DNA from: Candidatus Epulonipiscium sp.
Lineage (GTDB): Bacteria > Bacillota > Clostridia > Lachnospirales > Defluviitaleaceae
Length of the DNA stretch: 64,000 nucleotides
Direction of reading: 5' to 3'
Assembly (NCBI GenBank): GCA_012519205.1
Contig: JAAYQR010000026.1
Coordinates: 86,960 to 150,959, forward strand
Below the pieces are notes generated by a model, which had not been told where the DNA came from, ran no database searches, and saw only the letters and a program-made list of their open reading frames with translations. The translations under genes and the position numbers were made by a program. Position 1 is the first letter of the stretch; every line of letters starts with the position of its first letter. Shown here piece after piece: positions 19,882-29,360 of the stretch.

Positions 19882-20450
19882 CTCCTCTGTAGTATGCCAT
19901 ACATAGCCACCATGGGGGATTTTATCTTCATTGTCAAGACCAAAGGCTGCCAATTCCACTGCTTGCAGGGCATATACCTGATCGGGTCGCATTATCATAT
20001 GTTTGCTGTTTTCTTCGTCTTCGTCGATAATTAAGTAGTCACCAACTAGCTGGTGAGCCATTGGTATCATTAGAAAACTGGCTATAACCTCTTTCCAATC
20101 GTTGATGGGTTATTGTCTCTATCTGCCCAGCCAAAGACAAACTTTGGATTAAAGTCATTTATAGTCTTTGGAGTTGCAAAATACCTTGTGGCTACTTCTG
20201 AAGTGACAACCATTATTTAGGAAAAAGCCATAAAGTTATTGGTATATTCGCCATCTCCATAGTATCTTTTAAACTGATAAAATGCCTCTGTTAAGGACTT
20301 GTCCGTTCTCTTTTGCTCAATATTAATTAAGGGTAAACCATTGATTAAAAGGACTATATCAAAACGGTTACCATTAGGTGTAGATACTTCACGGGCTATG
20401 GTATAGCTGGAATCACCACCGCTGACCTGTGCCTTTTTAAATATAGTCAC
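19882..20450 (-). pseudogene. hsdR: HsdR N-terminal nuclease part, broken
   Basis: Reading leftwards from 20450: the PD-(D/E)XK nuclease region (NRFDIVLLINGLPLINIEQKR, with catalytic Asp, Glu and Lys), then FMAFS and a TAA where relatives have Gln (a C-to-T change would do this). Next come VVTSEVATRYFATP and NPKFVFGWADRDNNP. A one-base loss in the CCC run near 20108 shifts the frame. Finally IPMAHQLVGDY and up to GGYVWHTT. The N terminus is cut off by the IS remnant. Nonsense, frameshift and insertion together make the gene inactive. Confidence 0.85.
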
Positions 20451-20451
20451 T

Positions 20452-21212
20452 TAGTGTAAAATGATTGTAGGAAAAAAATAAAAGAGAATAACTCCTTATG
20501 TTATAATGCAAGTGCCAAAACCCACAAATAACAAAGAAAGGAATCATTCTCATGAATACTATTGTACATCAAATTATCGAAAAAATCATTAGTGGAAGTA
20601 ACGAAAATTTAGAAAGTCTTTTTAAAAAGGATAAAGATATATCAACCTATATATTAAACACAAAAGGAATGTTAAATGGAATAGGGACAGATCTTGTCAA
20701 GATGGCATTAGAAATGGCAGATGAAATAGTCAAAGAATCAAGCAGCAGAAAAGAAAACTGGAATGTTCAAAGAAAAGCTGATGAGAAAGTATTATTAACA
20801 CTGTTTGGAGAAGTTAATTATAAGCGAACCTATTATAAACATAAGCACAATAAGGAATATAGCTATCTATCAGATGAGATACTTTGCCTATCCCCTCATG
20901 AACGAATGGATGCTTCTCTTGAAGCAGAATTAATCACAAAAACCACCGATTTATCTTATGAAAAAAGTGGGAAAAGGTCAGCAACAAATTTACGTATTAG
21001 TAAACAAACAGTAATGAACAGTATTAGAAACTTAGGAGCGCTAGATTATGATGCATTGATCCCAACTACTAATTTGAAAGATCAAAAGAAGGTCAAAATT
21101 ATATATATAGAAGCAGACGAAGACCATGTTGCTATGCAAGATGGTAGTAATAGACAGGTAAGATTAATCTATGTTCATGGAGGAAGAAAAAAACAAGCTC
21201 AGGGCGTACGCC
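20452..21212 (+). mobile_element. ISLre2-family insertion sequence remnant
   Basis: The left end lies just after the cut HsdR codons (TTAGTGTAAAATGATTGTAG region); the transposase gene follows with its own ribosome site (AAAGGAAT). The right half, including the terminal repeat, is missing: identity to the family stops near 21205. Confidence 0.7.
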
Positions 21213-21283
21213 GTGCAATAGTAAGTTCATCCGCATTGAAGTACGTGGAGTACATATACTCTACTTTTGTATATCGTGCATAA
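20552..21283 (+). pseudogene. Truncated ISLre2-family (UPF0236) transposase
   Basis: The first 220 or so residues match the family (usual length about 460-480), including SYEKSGKRSATNLRISKQT and the conserved IEADEDHVAMQDG. After RLIYVHGGRKKQAQG the frame runs into unrelated sequence containing the tRNA-Leu end copy and stops at 243 residues. The C-terminal half of the protein is lost, so it cannot be active. Confidence 0.88.
21226..21269. repeat. Partial copy of tRNA-Leu 3' end and its terminator (putative attR)
   Basis: TTCATCCGCATT is identical to the tRNA-Leu end (15532-15543). After seven unlike bases comes GTGGAGTACATAT and ACTCTACTTTTG, a diverged copy of the tRNA terminator with a 2-base gap. 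Confidence 0.6.
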
Positions 21284-21325
21284 TTTTCTAAAACACGGGG
21301 ATAACTATGGAGAAGAGCATACTCC

Positions 21326-21357
21326 AATCCTAAATAGGAAATGACCTATTTAGGATT
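21326..21357. other. Perfect inverted repeat upstream of xylA
   Basis: 13-bp arms AATCCTAAATAGG / CCTATTTAGGATT with a 6-base loop, without a T tract. It could be an operator or an RNA hairpin. It does not resemble the usual Firmicutes XylR operator and lies about 95 bases before the promoter -35. Confidence 0.4.
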
Positions 21358-21452
21358 CTATCTAAGAATAGGTAAAACAAGGAATCCACACGAAGAATGG
21401 AAATAGTATTAAAGGTAATTTAAGATTTTAAGAAACAACTTATTAAAATGGG

Positions 21453-21481
21453 TTGAAAAAGTTCTAAGAAGAGTATATAAT
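21453..21481 (+). promoter_or_regulatory. Sigma-A promoter of xylAB
   Basis: TTGAAA, 17 bases, TATAAT, 47 bases before the xylA start. Confidence 0.75.
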
Positions 21482-21528
21482 TAAGATGAAGTTATTAAAA
21501 TGCATTTAAAAAGTTTAGGAGGGATCTT

Positions 21529-22845
21529 ATGAAAGAATATTTTGAAGGTGTAAGTAAGATTCAATATGAAGGACCAAATTCTACTAATCCTTTAGCATTT
21601 AAATATTATGACCCAAATAAAGTAGTGGCAGGAAAACCAATGAAAGATCATTTTAGATTTGCCATGAGTTATTGGCACACTCTAACAGCTATGGGTACTG
21701 ACGTATTTGGTGAAGGAACAGCCCAAAGACCTTGGGCGGGCAAAGAAGGAATGGAATTAGCTAAGGCAAGGGCTGAGGCAGGATTCGAATTTATGAGTAA
21801 ACTAGGCATAGAGTATTTTTGTTTTCATGATCTTGATATTGCCCCAGAAGGTAACTCATTAGAAGAAAAATTTGCTTACTTAGATGAGATTTCCGATTAT
21901 ATTTTAGAGTTAATGCAAAAGACAGGTATAAAATGCTTATGGGGAACAACTAATGCATTTGGAAACCAAAGATTTGTTCATGGGGCATCTACCTCTCCTA
22001 ATGCCGATGTATTTGCTATTGCTGCTGCACAGGTTAAAAAAGCAATGGATATTACCAAAAAGCTCGGTGGAGAAAACTATGTATTTTGGGGTGGAAGAGA
22101 AGGTTATGAAACCCTGCTTAATACGGATACAGCCTTGGAGCAAGATAATTATGCAAGATTTTTGCAAATGGCAGTGGATTATGCTAAGAAAATAGGTTTC
22201 ACAGGACAATTCCTAATTGAGCCTAAACCAAAAGAGCCTACAAAACATCAATACGATTTTGACGTTATGACTGTTTTAGGTTTTCTCAGAAGATACAATT
22301 TACAAGATTATTTTAAGGTGAACATAGAAGCTAATCATGCGACATTGGCAGGCCACACATTCCAACACGAACTTAACTTTGCTAGAATCAACGGTGTATT
22401 GGGAAGTATCGATGCTAACCAAGGAGATGTAATGTTAGGCTGGGATACGGATCAATTCCCAACTAATATTTATGATGCAGTTTTAGCTATGTATGAAGTA
22501 CTTAAAAATGAAGGTATAGCTCCGGGAGGATTTAACTTTGATGCTAAGGTAAGAAGGGGTTCCTTTGAGGTAGAAGACCTATTTATCGGATACATTGTTG
22601 GAATGGACACCTTTGCTAAGGGACTTATGGTAGCGGATCAAATGCTTTCTGATAAGGCATTAGAAAGTTTTGTAGAAGAAAGATATAAAAGTTACACAGA
22701 GGGTATCGGAAAGGATATCGTAGAAAATAAAGTTGGGTTTGAAGAATTAACAGCTCACGCTCTTAAAAATGATAAAGTTGTTAATAAATCTGGTAGGCAG
22801 GAAATGTTAGAAGATATCGTTAACAAATACATCTACACTGTATAA
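21529..22845 (+). CDS. xylA: Xylose isomerase
   Basis: 438 residues, class II length. Metal-binding and catalytic motifs of the TIM barrel are present: [42 protein letters not shown] and SIDANQGD, plus [10 protein letters not shown]. It converts D-xylose to D-xylulose in the cytoplasm with divalent metal. The start follows TTAGGAGGGATCTT. xylB follows in the same direction after a hairpin. No xylose transporter or XylR is nearby; the operon starts immediately beyond the island's right boundary. Confidence 0.97.
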   Translation: MKEYFEGVSKIQYEGPNSTNPLAFKYYDPNKVVAGKPMKDHFRFAMSYWHTLTAMGTDVFGEGTAQRPWAGKEGMELAKARAEAGFEFMSKLGIEYFCFHDLDIAPEGNSLEEKFAYLDEISDYILELMQKTGIKCLWGTTNAFGNQRFVHGASTSPNADVFAIAAAQVKKAMDITKKLGGENYVFWGGREGYETLLNTDTALEQDNYARFLQMAVDYAKKIGFTGQFLIEPKPKEPTKHQYDFDVMTVLGFLRRYNLQDYFKVNIEANHATLAGHTFQHELNFARINGVLGSIDANQGDVMLGWDTDQFPTNIYDAVLAMYEVLKNEGIAPGGFNFDAKVRRGSFEVEDLFIGYIVGMDTFAKGLMVADQMLSDKALESFVEERYKSYTEGIGKDIVENKVGFEELTAHALKNDKVVNKSGRQEMLEDIVNKYIYTV

Positions 22846-22858
22846 TCCATTAAACATA

Positions 22859-22886
22859 GGGTCGTCTTCCATGGCGGCCCGTTTTA
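22859..22886 (+). terminator. Intercistronic hairpin between xylA and xylB
   Basis: 8-bp GC-rich stem GGGTCGTC / GGCGGCCC (two G-U pairs), loop TTCCAT, then GTTTT. It could act as a leaky terminator lowering xylB relative to xylA. Confidence 0.6.
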
Positions 22887-22909
22887 TATCAAAGGTGAGG
22901 AGGAATATA

Positions 22910-24397
22910 ATGATATTTTTGGGGATTGATTTAGGTGCTTCTTCTGTAAAGGTATTGGCAGTAGACCAAGAAGGAAACATTCTAGGAGAAGCATCAAGGG
23001 AATATCTGGTACATTATCCTAAAAGCAATTGGGCGGAACAAAACCCTGAGGATTGGTGGGTTAATACCAAAGAAGCAATAAAAGAATTAATAAGTAAAAG
23101 CAATATCCCGTCTGATAAAGTCCGCTCCATAGGCTTTAGTGGTCAGATGCATGGATTGGTAGCTTTAGATGAAAGTAATAATGTGTTATTTCCTGCTATA
23201 TTGTGGTGTGACCAAAGGACCACAGAAGAATGCGAGGATATTACCAATCATTTTGGACAGGAAAAATTAACAGAACTTGTAGGAAATAAAGCCTTAACTG
23301 GCTTTACTGCTCCTAAAATATTATGGGTTAAGAAAAATAAACAAGAGCTTTTTGAAAAAATTCGCCATATACTTCTTCCTAAAGATTATATTCGTTTTAA
23401 ATTGACAGGAGATTATGCAACGGATGTTTCTGATGCCTCGGGAATGCTTCTTTTGGATGTTGAAAACAGAACTTGGTCCCAGGAAATGATAGAATACATG
23501 GGAATTGATAAGGATTGCCTCCCCAAATTGTATGAATCCTATGAAATAACAGGGAATCTCACAAAAGAGGTTAAAGAGGAACTAGGGTTAAGTGGAGATG
23601 TGTTAGTTGTTGGTGGGGCTGGAGATAATGCTGCTGGTGCTATAGGAACGGGGACTGTAAAAGAAGGGACTGTAATGGTTACCTTAGGAACATCTGGGGT
23701 TGTATTTGCCGCCCATGATGAGTATGCAGTAGATAGTAAAAACCGACTTCACGCTTTTTGTCATTCCAATGGAAAATATCATTCTATGGGGGTTATGCTT
23801 TCGGCAGCTAGTTGCCTTAAATGGTGGGTGGAAGAAGCAAATAAAGGAATGGATTTTGATGAACTTTTAAATGAAGCGGCGCTATCTAAGCTGGGATGTG
23901 ACGGTGTAATATTCCTTCCCTATCTGATGGGAGAAAGAACCCCATATGCGGACCCTAATGCCAAGGGAACATTTTTAGGACTCTCTATGACGAGTACAAG
24001 GGGGGATATGACAAGGGCAGTTTTAGAAGGAGTTGCCTTTGGACTTCGAGATTCCCTTGAAATTTTGAAAGATATAAAGGTGAATATATCACAAATAATT
24101 GCCATTGGAGGGGGTTCAAAAAGCCCTCTTTGGAAACAAATTCTTGCAGATATTTTCGGTCAGACCATAGAAGAAATAAATACAAATCAAGGAGGAGCCC
24201 TAGGGGCTGCCATACTGGCAGGAGTAGGAGCAGGGGAATTTAAGACTATTGAAGAGGCCTGCACAAAGTTCATAAAGGTTGTTGGTTCGGTTAAACCTAT
24301 AGATGAAAATGTAAAAAGATACAATAAAATTCATAAGATTTATACCAAAGCTTACGAATCCTTAAAGGATTGGTTTGAATTAAGTGCTAATATATAA
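22910..24397 (+). CDS. xylB: Xylulokinase
   Basis: 495 residues, an FGGY-family carbohydrate kinase. Motifs: N-terminal phosphate loop GIDLGASSVKVLAVD, substrate region GFSGQMHGLVALD and LWCDQRT, the nucleotide-domain GGAGDNAAGAIGTG, and GGGSKSPLWKQILAD near the C terminus. It phosphorylates D-xylulose to xylulose-5-phosphate for the pentose phosphate pathway. The ATG at 22910 follows GAGGAGG; an in-frame ATG at 22871 lies within the preceding hairpin and is rejected. Confidence 0.96.
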   Translation: MIFLGIDLGASSVKVLAVDQEGNILGEASREYLVHYPKSNWAEQNPEDWWVNTKEAIKELISKSNIPSDKVRSIGFSGQMHGLVALDESNNVLFPAILWCDQRTTEECEDITNHFGQEKLTELVGNKALTGFTAPKILWVKKNKQELFEKIRHILLPKDYIRFKLTGDYATDVSDASGMLLLDVENRTWSQEMIEYMGIDKDCLPKLYESYEITGNLTKEVKEELGLSGDVLVVGGAGDNAAGAIGTGTVKEGTVMVTLGTSGVVFAAHDEYAVDSKNRLHAFCHSNGKYHSMGVMLSAASCLKWWVEEANKGMDFDELLNEAALSKLGCDGVIFLPYLMGERTPYADPNAKGTFLGLSMTSTRGDMTRAVLEGVAFGLRDSLEILKDIKVNISQIIAIGGGSKSPLWKQILADIFGQTIEEINTNQGGALGAAILAGVGAGEFKTIEEACTKFIKVVGSVKPIDENVKRYNKIHKIYTKAYESLKDWFELSANI

Positions 24398-24401
24398 ATA
24401 T

Positions 24402-24433
24402 AAAAGAAGATGATTTTTAAATCATCTTCTTTT
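24402..24433 (+). terminator. Terminator after xylAB
   Basis: 13-bp stem AAAAGAAGATGAT / ATCATCTTCTTTT with a 6-base loop and a T end. Confidence 0.9.
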
Positions 24434-24527
24434 GCTATAAATATATATTTGTTGAGTATCCAAGGTATGCTATAATTTAGTTATAACAAAATATCAATCA
24501 CATAAACAAAACTTGGGGAGGAATAGT

Positions 24528-26216
24528 ATGAAGGGCTTTCAATTTAGAATAAGGGGAAAGATGACTGTTTTTTTTGCCGCTCAGTTGTTGCTATCAGGGA
24601 TTATAATTTTTATGTTTATTTGGAATGGCATTAATGAATTAAATGATTACAATATGAATAAACAACTTCAATCTATTATTGACTTAGAATACAAGATATT
24701 TTCCCGTCAGTTTGAAGGGGAATGGAATATAAAGAACGGTAACCTTTATAAGGGAGATATTCTTTTAGAAGGAGATAGCGAAGTAGTAGATGCTGTAAGT
24801 GGTGCTACAAAATATTCGGTTGCCCTATTTTCAGAGGATAAGGCTATAGTAACTTCCATTAAAGACTCTAGGATTTCAGGAAAAACCTTAGAAGAATTAG
24901 GAGCAAAAAGGGAAACTGTAATGGAAGAAGTTCCATTAGAAAACGGCACATATCAGGCAATGCATAAACCTATTTTTGATGGAGAACAAAATTTAATAGG
25001 GACTTTTAGCATATGGGTTTTAAAAGAAGATGTTACAGATATAAGTCGTAGGATATTAATGAAAATTATGATGATTACTTTAGTAACGATTCTTATAGTT
25101 ATTACTGCCGCATTTGCCTTTGGAACTATAATTAATAAATCTCTTTCTAGGGTAATTAGGGATGTTTTAAAAATATCCAATGGGGATTATTCGATAGATA
25201 CTAAAAAATATAATACCAGCAAAAGAGATGAGGTAGGGGATTTATCCCGAGCTATTGTAGAGATGAAGGAAAGACAAACTAATATATTGATAAATATGTC
25301 AGAAAATGCAGAGAAGATGAATACTTCTTCAAAAAATCTCCATGAAACTGCTGAAGTTATTACAGCCCAGGTAGAAGAAATTACTTCTTCTACAGAAGAT
25401 ATAGCCTCTGTTATGGAAGAAATTGATGCCTCTGTTATGGAAGTCAATAACACTAGTGCAATGGTTACGGATAATATTAGAAATTTAGCAGAAGACATAA
25501 AAGAAAGCAATTTTACAGTAGAACAGATTAAAGGCAGAGCGGAAAATATGAAAGAGGCATCACAAAGATCTCAGGAAGAGACCAGTATTATATACACACA
25601 AAAGCAAGAAAAGATTCTAGAAGGAATCAGAAAAGGAGCAATAGTAAAAGAAATAAAAAATATGGCCCAGCTTATTTCAAGCATTGCTCAGCAGACAAAC
25701 CTTCTTGCCCTAAATGCCAGTATTGAGGCATCAAGAGCAGGGGAATCTGGTAGGGGATTTGCCGTTGTAGCGGAAGAAATTCGAGTTTTAGCAGAGCAAT
25801 CAGCAAAAACGGTTACCAATATAGATATTATAATAACTGAAGTATATGAAGCTTTTGAAAGCCTTTCAAGTAGTGGTAAGGAAGTATTAGAATTCATCAA
25901 TGAAAGGGTTATAAAAGATTATAATTTGATGCTTGAAACCAGCATACAATATCAATCAGACTCTAAATTAGTCGATGAATTGGTACAAAATTTCATACAA
26001 ACTACACAGGAGATAGCTGCTTCAGTTGAACAGATAAAAGGACAAATACAAAATGTATCCCAAGCAATATCAACAGCTACTCACAATACCCAAAGCATTT
26101 CTTTCGGGTTGAGGGAGACCACTGCAACCGTAGAAGGTATAGAATCCGTTGCGGCAATGCAAGCAGAGCTAGGAGATAAATTAACAGCAATCTTAAGTGG
26201 ATTTAAAGTGAATTAA
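24528..26216 (+). CDS. Methyl-accepting chemotaxis protein
   Basis: 562 residues. Transmembrane helices at about 14-37 and 182-208 flank an extracellular sensor of about 145 residues (single-Cache-like). A HAMP segment and a long coiled-coil signalling domain follow, with the conserved hairpin tip [30 protein letters not shown] given here in outline by its [13 protein letters not shown] core. It should report an extracellular ligand to CheA/CheW; ligand unknown. The ATG at 24528 follows GGGGAGG. An extended -10 (TGCTATAAT at 24468-24476) probably drives it alone. Confidence 0.93.
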   Translation: MKGFQFRIRGKMTVFFAAQLLLSGIIIFMFIWNGINELNDYNMNKQLQSIIDLEYKIFSRQFEGEWNIKNGNLYKGDILLEGDSEVVDAVSGATKYSVALFSEDKAIVTSIKDSRISGKTLEELGAKRETVMEEVPLENGTYQAMHKPIFDGEQNLIGTFSIWVLKEDVTDISRRILMKIMMITLVTILIVITAAFAFGTIINKSLSRVIRDVLKISNGDYSIDTKKYNTSKRDEVGDLSRAIVEMKERQTNILINMSENAEKMNTSSKNLHETAEVITAQVEEITSSTEDIASVMEEIDASVMEVNNTSAMVTDNIRNLAEDIKESNFTVEQIKGRAENMKEASQRSQEETSIIYTQKQEKILEGIRKGAIVKEIKNMAQLISSIAQQTNLLALNASIEASRAGESGRGFAVVAEEIRVLAEQSAKTVTNIDIIITEVYEAFESLSSSGKEVLEFINERVIKDYNLMLETSIQYQSDSKLVDELVQNFIQTTQEIAASVEQIKGQIQNVSQAISTATHNTQSISFGLRETTATVEGIESVAAMQAELGDKLTAILSGFKVN

Positions 26217-26221
26217 GAAAA

Positions 26222-26258
26222 GGGTTTATACCTACTCCATAGGTATAAACCCCATTTT
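26222..26258. terminator. Bidirectional terminator between MCP and L,D-transpeptidase genes
   Basis: 12-bp perfect stem GGGTTTATACCT / AGGTATAAACCC, loop ACTCCAT, T run to the right and A run to the left. It contains the stop codon of the leftward gene. Confidence 0.9.
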
Positions 26259-26930
26259 TTCATACATTGCATAGCTAATCTTATTGCTAATGGGAAGTTT
26301 ATTATCCTTTTGGAACTTATGGATTGCCCCTTTCATTCCATCACCGTATTTCCCATCGCAATAGCCATTATAATAACCCAAATCATTTAGCCTTTTTTGT
26401 ATCATGAGTACATCAGAACCCGCATCCCCAGGTTCTAACACCCTAAAGTAGTCCCCAAAGGGTCCTAGTATCCCCTTTACTATAGTAACTTTTGTCCCAT
26501 GGGGAATCGTTTTTTTGAGTTCTTTTGCATCTTTATTTTTCATACGAATGCAGCCATGGGACATAGGTCTGCCAATAGACCAAGGCTCATCCGTACCATG
26601 AATACCATATTTACCCCAGGGTACATTAAATCCCATCCAGGTTCCTCCAAAGCCTTCTCCCCAATCGGCCTTAGATATAATGGTCCAGGTTCCAAGGGGA
26701 GAAGGGGTACTTTGTTTCCCGCCTGACACAGGATAAACCTTTATTACTTCTTGGTTTTTAAATATATACATTTTATAGTAATCTAAATCGATGTGAATGG
26801 AGTATGTGTTTTTGTTTTGCTTAGAAAGAGCATGATAAAGATGAGTATAATTATAACGGTAATACACCATGTCACATAAAATCAAGCCCAAAATTAAGAC
26901 TGGTAAGATCTGTCTTAGCAATGACTTCAT
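26232..26930 (-). CDS. L,D-transpeptidase (YkuD) with peptidoglycan-binding domain
   Basis: 232 residues. An N-terminal hydrophobic segment (about 8-24) exports or anchors the protein. The YkuD catalytic domain (about 42-155) has His111 in YGIHGT and the catalytic Cys127 in SHGCIRM. A C-terminal peptidoglycan-binding type 1 domain spans about 165-230 (VLMIQKRLNDLGYY). It would form 3-3 cross-links or attach material to peptidoglycan outside the membrane. Monocistronic. Assignment of the physiological substrate is not possible from sequence. Confidence 0.92.
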   Translation of the reverse strand: MKSLLRQILPVLILGLILCDMVYYRYNYTHLYHALSKQNKNTYSIHIDLDYYKMYIFKNQEVIKVYPVSGGKQSTPSPLGTWTIISKADWGEGFGGTWMGFNVPWGKYGIHGTDEPWSIGRPMSHGCIRMKNKDAKELKKTIPHGTKVTIVKGILGPFGDYFRVLEPGDAGSDVLMIQKRLNDLGYYNGYCDGKYGDGMKGAIHKFQKDNKLPISNKISYAMYEKMGFIPME

Positions 26931-27004
26931 AAAATTCCCCCTTAATTTGGGTAAGGTTAAACATTATATGATATGAAAAAAGGGGGATGGTATAGAACCA
27001 AAAA

Positions 27005-27026
27005 AGACCAAAGTTTAATTTGGTCT
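27005..27026 (-). terminator. Terminator of the dnaD-dnaC operon
   Basis: 8-bp stem AGACCAAA / TTTGGTCT ending at the dnaC stop codon; on the minus strand a T6 run follows. Confidence 0.8.
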
Positions 27027-28022
27027 CTAAATGTATTTCTTAACTATTCTTATATCTTTTCCAATTAGTTTTAATGCTTTGTAATTACCAAATACTCTAG
27101 AAACAATTCTTTCTGAATATTGATTTTGCCAGTTGTTTGGAGAGAGATTGGTGGAAATGATAGTATGTTTTTTGTCTAAAAGCCTGACGTTTAGGCAGTT
27201 GAATAATTCCGCTCCTGTAAGGGCTGTGGAAAATTCTGTGCCCAAGTCATCGATTATAAGTAAGTCAACCGTAAAAATCGAATCCAAATAGGCTTTAGAA
27301 TCTTCTGTTTCTTTATCTTTATTAAATCTTGCCTGTTCAAAAAGTTTAAAAAGCTGGAAGGCTGTCAGATATATTACAGTCTTTCCCCTGTCCAAAAGGT
27401 CCTTGGCAATACAGTTACATAGGAAGGTTTTTCCAAGGCCGGGATCTCCATAAAATATAATATTATTAAATTGCTCGTCAAACTGTTCTACAAAGCGAAT
27501 GCAGTGACTAAAAATCTGTCTTATGTTTTCCTGTGGGGATATACCCGTTTTAGGATCAATCTCCCTAGGGTAATATTCAAAATTAAAGGTATCAAAATTC
27601 TCTATGGACAAAATATCTTTTAAATTGGATTGGTCGTAGGCCATGTTAATAAGAGTTTGTTTTAGACAACTACATGGAATAGTATCAATATAGCCAGTAT
27701 CCTTACAGGAGGAGCACTCATAAAAGGGTTTTAGATAGTTTTTATTGTATCCATTAGTATGTAGTAACTCTGCTTTTTCAATAATTAAATCTAGATTTTT
27801 TTGTTCAAGGGATTTTAGAAGTTCTTCAGCCTTTTCAGGATTTTGCAAAATTGTCTTGGAAATTTCTATTCCTGTAGAAGCTAAAACTTTATCAATTTGA
27901 AAGATGCGGGGGATTTTATTATAGATTTCTTCCTGTCTAAGTTTAAGTTGCTTAAGAGAATTATCTCTTTTAATTTCATAATTTCTTAAGATGTTTTTAT
28001 ATTGATTTTCTTTTATAGTCAT
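27027..28022 (-). CDS. dnaC: DnaC/DnaI-type helicase-loading ATPase
   Basis: 331 residues. The N-terminal half has a cysteine cluster (Cys103, 106, 117, 119) that could bind zinc, as in DnaI. An AAA+ domain follows with Walker A GDPGLGKT (about 192-199) and Walker B VDLLIIDDLGTE. It would load the replicative helicase with DnaD-type partners during replication initiation and restart. It starts 5 bases after the DnaD-like gene and shares its operon. IstB-like transposon helpers share the ATPase fold, but no transposase is adjacent. Confidence 0.88.
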   Translation of the reverse strand: MTIKENQYKNILRNYEIKRDNSLKQLKLRQEEIYNKIPRIFQIDKVLASTGIEISKTILQNPEKAEELLKSLEQKNLDLIIEKAELLHTNGYNKNYLKPFYECSSCKDTGYIDTIPCSCLKQTLINMAYDQSNLKDILSIENFDTFNFEYYPREIDPKTGISPQENIRQIFSHCIRFVEQFDEQFNNIIFYGDPGLGKTFLCNCIAKDLLDRGKTVIYLTAFQLFKLFEQARFNKDKETEDSKAYLDSIFTVDLLIIDDLGTEFSTALTGAELFNCLNVRLLDKKHTIISTNLSPNNWQNQYSERIVSRVFGNYKALKLIGKDIRIVKKYI

Positions 28023-28027
28023 TTATA

Positions 28028-29116
28028 TTATCCCTCCCCAGAAAGCTCTTTCTTTAGATATTCCCTTTCTAATCTTTCCAGCTCCTCAAAATCCCATTCT
28101 CTTTGTTTAAAATTAACAAACTTACTAGGCTTATTGTAGTATGCCTTATTTTGTGTATTGTTTGAAGAAATATCAATTTGCATATTTTTCTTTTGCTGAT
28201 ACGCATTATCCAATATCCCTATGTCTTCTAGGGTTTTTACATTATTTTTATTCCAGCTTGTTATTATAGAATCAGTATATTGAAAACTTGGCTTTTGGGT
28301 TTGGGAAATTGTTCTTTTGCAGGCTTCTAGTATAATTTCCATTGGGGTATTTAAGTTTTTTATCCATTTATCCATAAGCTCTATTTCCAAAGGTGCAGGA
28401 TCCCTATTAAGCCCAAAGGATTTCATTATTTGTCTATAATCTTTATTGAAAATCTTCATTCTATTTTTTGCTTTTTCAACCGTATTAATGCCTTCCTCGG
28501 CCCAAGTGATAGCTACCTTTTCGATATATCTAACGCTTCTATGGTTATTGGATATACAATGTTCAAGAACTAGTTCAATAACATCAAGGGGAAGTCTTAA
28601 CCAATCATAAAGGCTATACAATACCCTTAAATCATTATGATTTAACATACGCCCAAGATACCTTTCTGCAATTTTGAAAAGTCTTGAGATTTCGGGGTTT
28701 TTCATATATATGGTTAATTCCTCAGGACTATAGTTTGGTTTTGTTTCAAGACGAATATGTACATTTGTATTTTCTGGGATAGTCTTGGATAAATCCTTCT
28801 TAAAATCTTCCTTGTTAGAGGTTTTAGGCATTTGATAAACAATATAGATAGTATCATCTTCGTTCCATTCAAATTCCATTAACCCTTGTTCTTTCCAATA
28901 CTGGAATGCATTTATTACATCAGATTCTAAGAGGTCCAATCTCTCTGCCATTTCCTTTGAGGTAAGGGTTTGCTTTTGGTGATAACAAAATCTATATCCG
29001 TATAAATAGACCTTAACAAAGTTCCCATTGGCTTTAGGCATATAGCTATCTATAAATTCATTTGATATTGGAGTTGTAAATAAATCTAAGCTGTTTTTTA
29101 TATTTAGAATTGCCAC
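28028..29116 (-). CDS. dnaD: DnaD-domain primosome protein
   Basis: About 362 residues. N-terminal winged-helix region, then two DnaD/DnaB C-terminal-type modules (about residues 145-210, LGRMLNHNDLRVLYSLYDWL, and 225-300, PLEIELMDKWIKNL). Such proteins act at oriC and at restart sites beside DnaA and the helicase loader. The ATG at 29122 lies one base after GGAG; GTG at 29116 is seven bases away and is the likelier start. The operon continues into dnaC. DnaA boxes lie about 100 bases upstream of its promoter. Confidence 0.85.
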   Translation of the reverse strand: MAILNIKNSLDLFTTPISNEFIDSYMPKANGNFVKVYLYGYRFCYHQKQTLTSKEMAERLDLLESDVINAFQYWKEQGLMEFEWNEDDTIYIVYQMPKTSNKEDFKKDLSKTIPENTNVHIRLETKPNYSPEELTIYMKNPEISRLFKIAERYLGRMLNHNDLRVLYSLYDWLRLPLDVIELVLEHCISNNHRSVRYIEKVAITWAEEGINTVEKAKNRMKIFNKDYRQIMKSFGLNRDPAPLEIELMDKWIKNLNTPMEIILEACKRTISQTQKPSFQYTDSIITSWNKNNVKTLEDIGILDNAYQQKKNMQIDISSNNTQNKAYYNKPSKFVNFKQREWDFEELERLEREYLKKELSGEG

Positions 29117-29153
29117 CACCATGCTCCTTTCTAAGGGGTAGAATTGTATTGAT

Positions 29154-29182
29154 ATTATAACACATAGTTTTAGTATTGTTTA
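29154..29182 (-). promoter_or_regulatory. Promoter of dnaD-dnaC
   Basis: Minus strand TAAACA, 17 bases, TATAAT with an extended TGn before the -10 box. Confidence 0.55.
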
Positions 29183-29238
29183 CAAAAGAAAATTTAGACT
29201 TTTAAAAGATTCATTAACAAAGATTATGTTAATAACTA

Positions 29239-29256
29239 TGTGGATAATGTGGATAA
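29239..29256 (-). promoter_or_regulatory. Two abutting DnaA boxes
   Basis: TGTGGATAA twice without a gap: two copies of the consensus TTATCCACA on the minus strand. They lie in AT-rich intergenic DNA upstream of the dnaD promoter. They belong to a five-box cluster with 29361-29417. Confidence 0.8.
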
Positions 29257-29289
29257 GTATAAAATAAAATCTCTATTCATAGATAAAAC

Positions 29290-29313
29290 TCCCAAAAGGC
29301 AGACCTTTTGGGA
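29290..29313 (-). terminator. Terminator of murC
   Basis: 10-bp stem TCCCAAAAGG / CCTTTTGGGA with loop CAGA; on the minus strand it is followed by GTTTT. Confidence 0.85.
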
Positions 29314-29360
29314 ATTGAAACCAATGTAAAAATATGGAATGAAGGTATTTTGTTAAAAAG

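Larger units (their letters stand above)
15532..21269. mobile_element. Decayed tRNA-Leu genomic island
   Basis: The last ten bases of tRNA-Leu plus two following bases (TTCATCCGCATT, 15532-15543) recur at 21226-21237. Each copy is followed by a related terminator hairpin. Between them lie a ruined hsdR, rhuM, an XRE regulator, proteins of unknown function and an IS remnant; both flanks are ordinary chromosomal genes. No integrase remains. The exact core is only 12 bases, so the boundaries are inferred. Confidence 0.5.
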
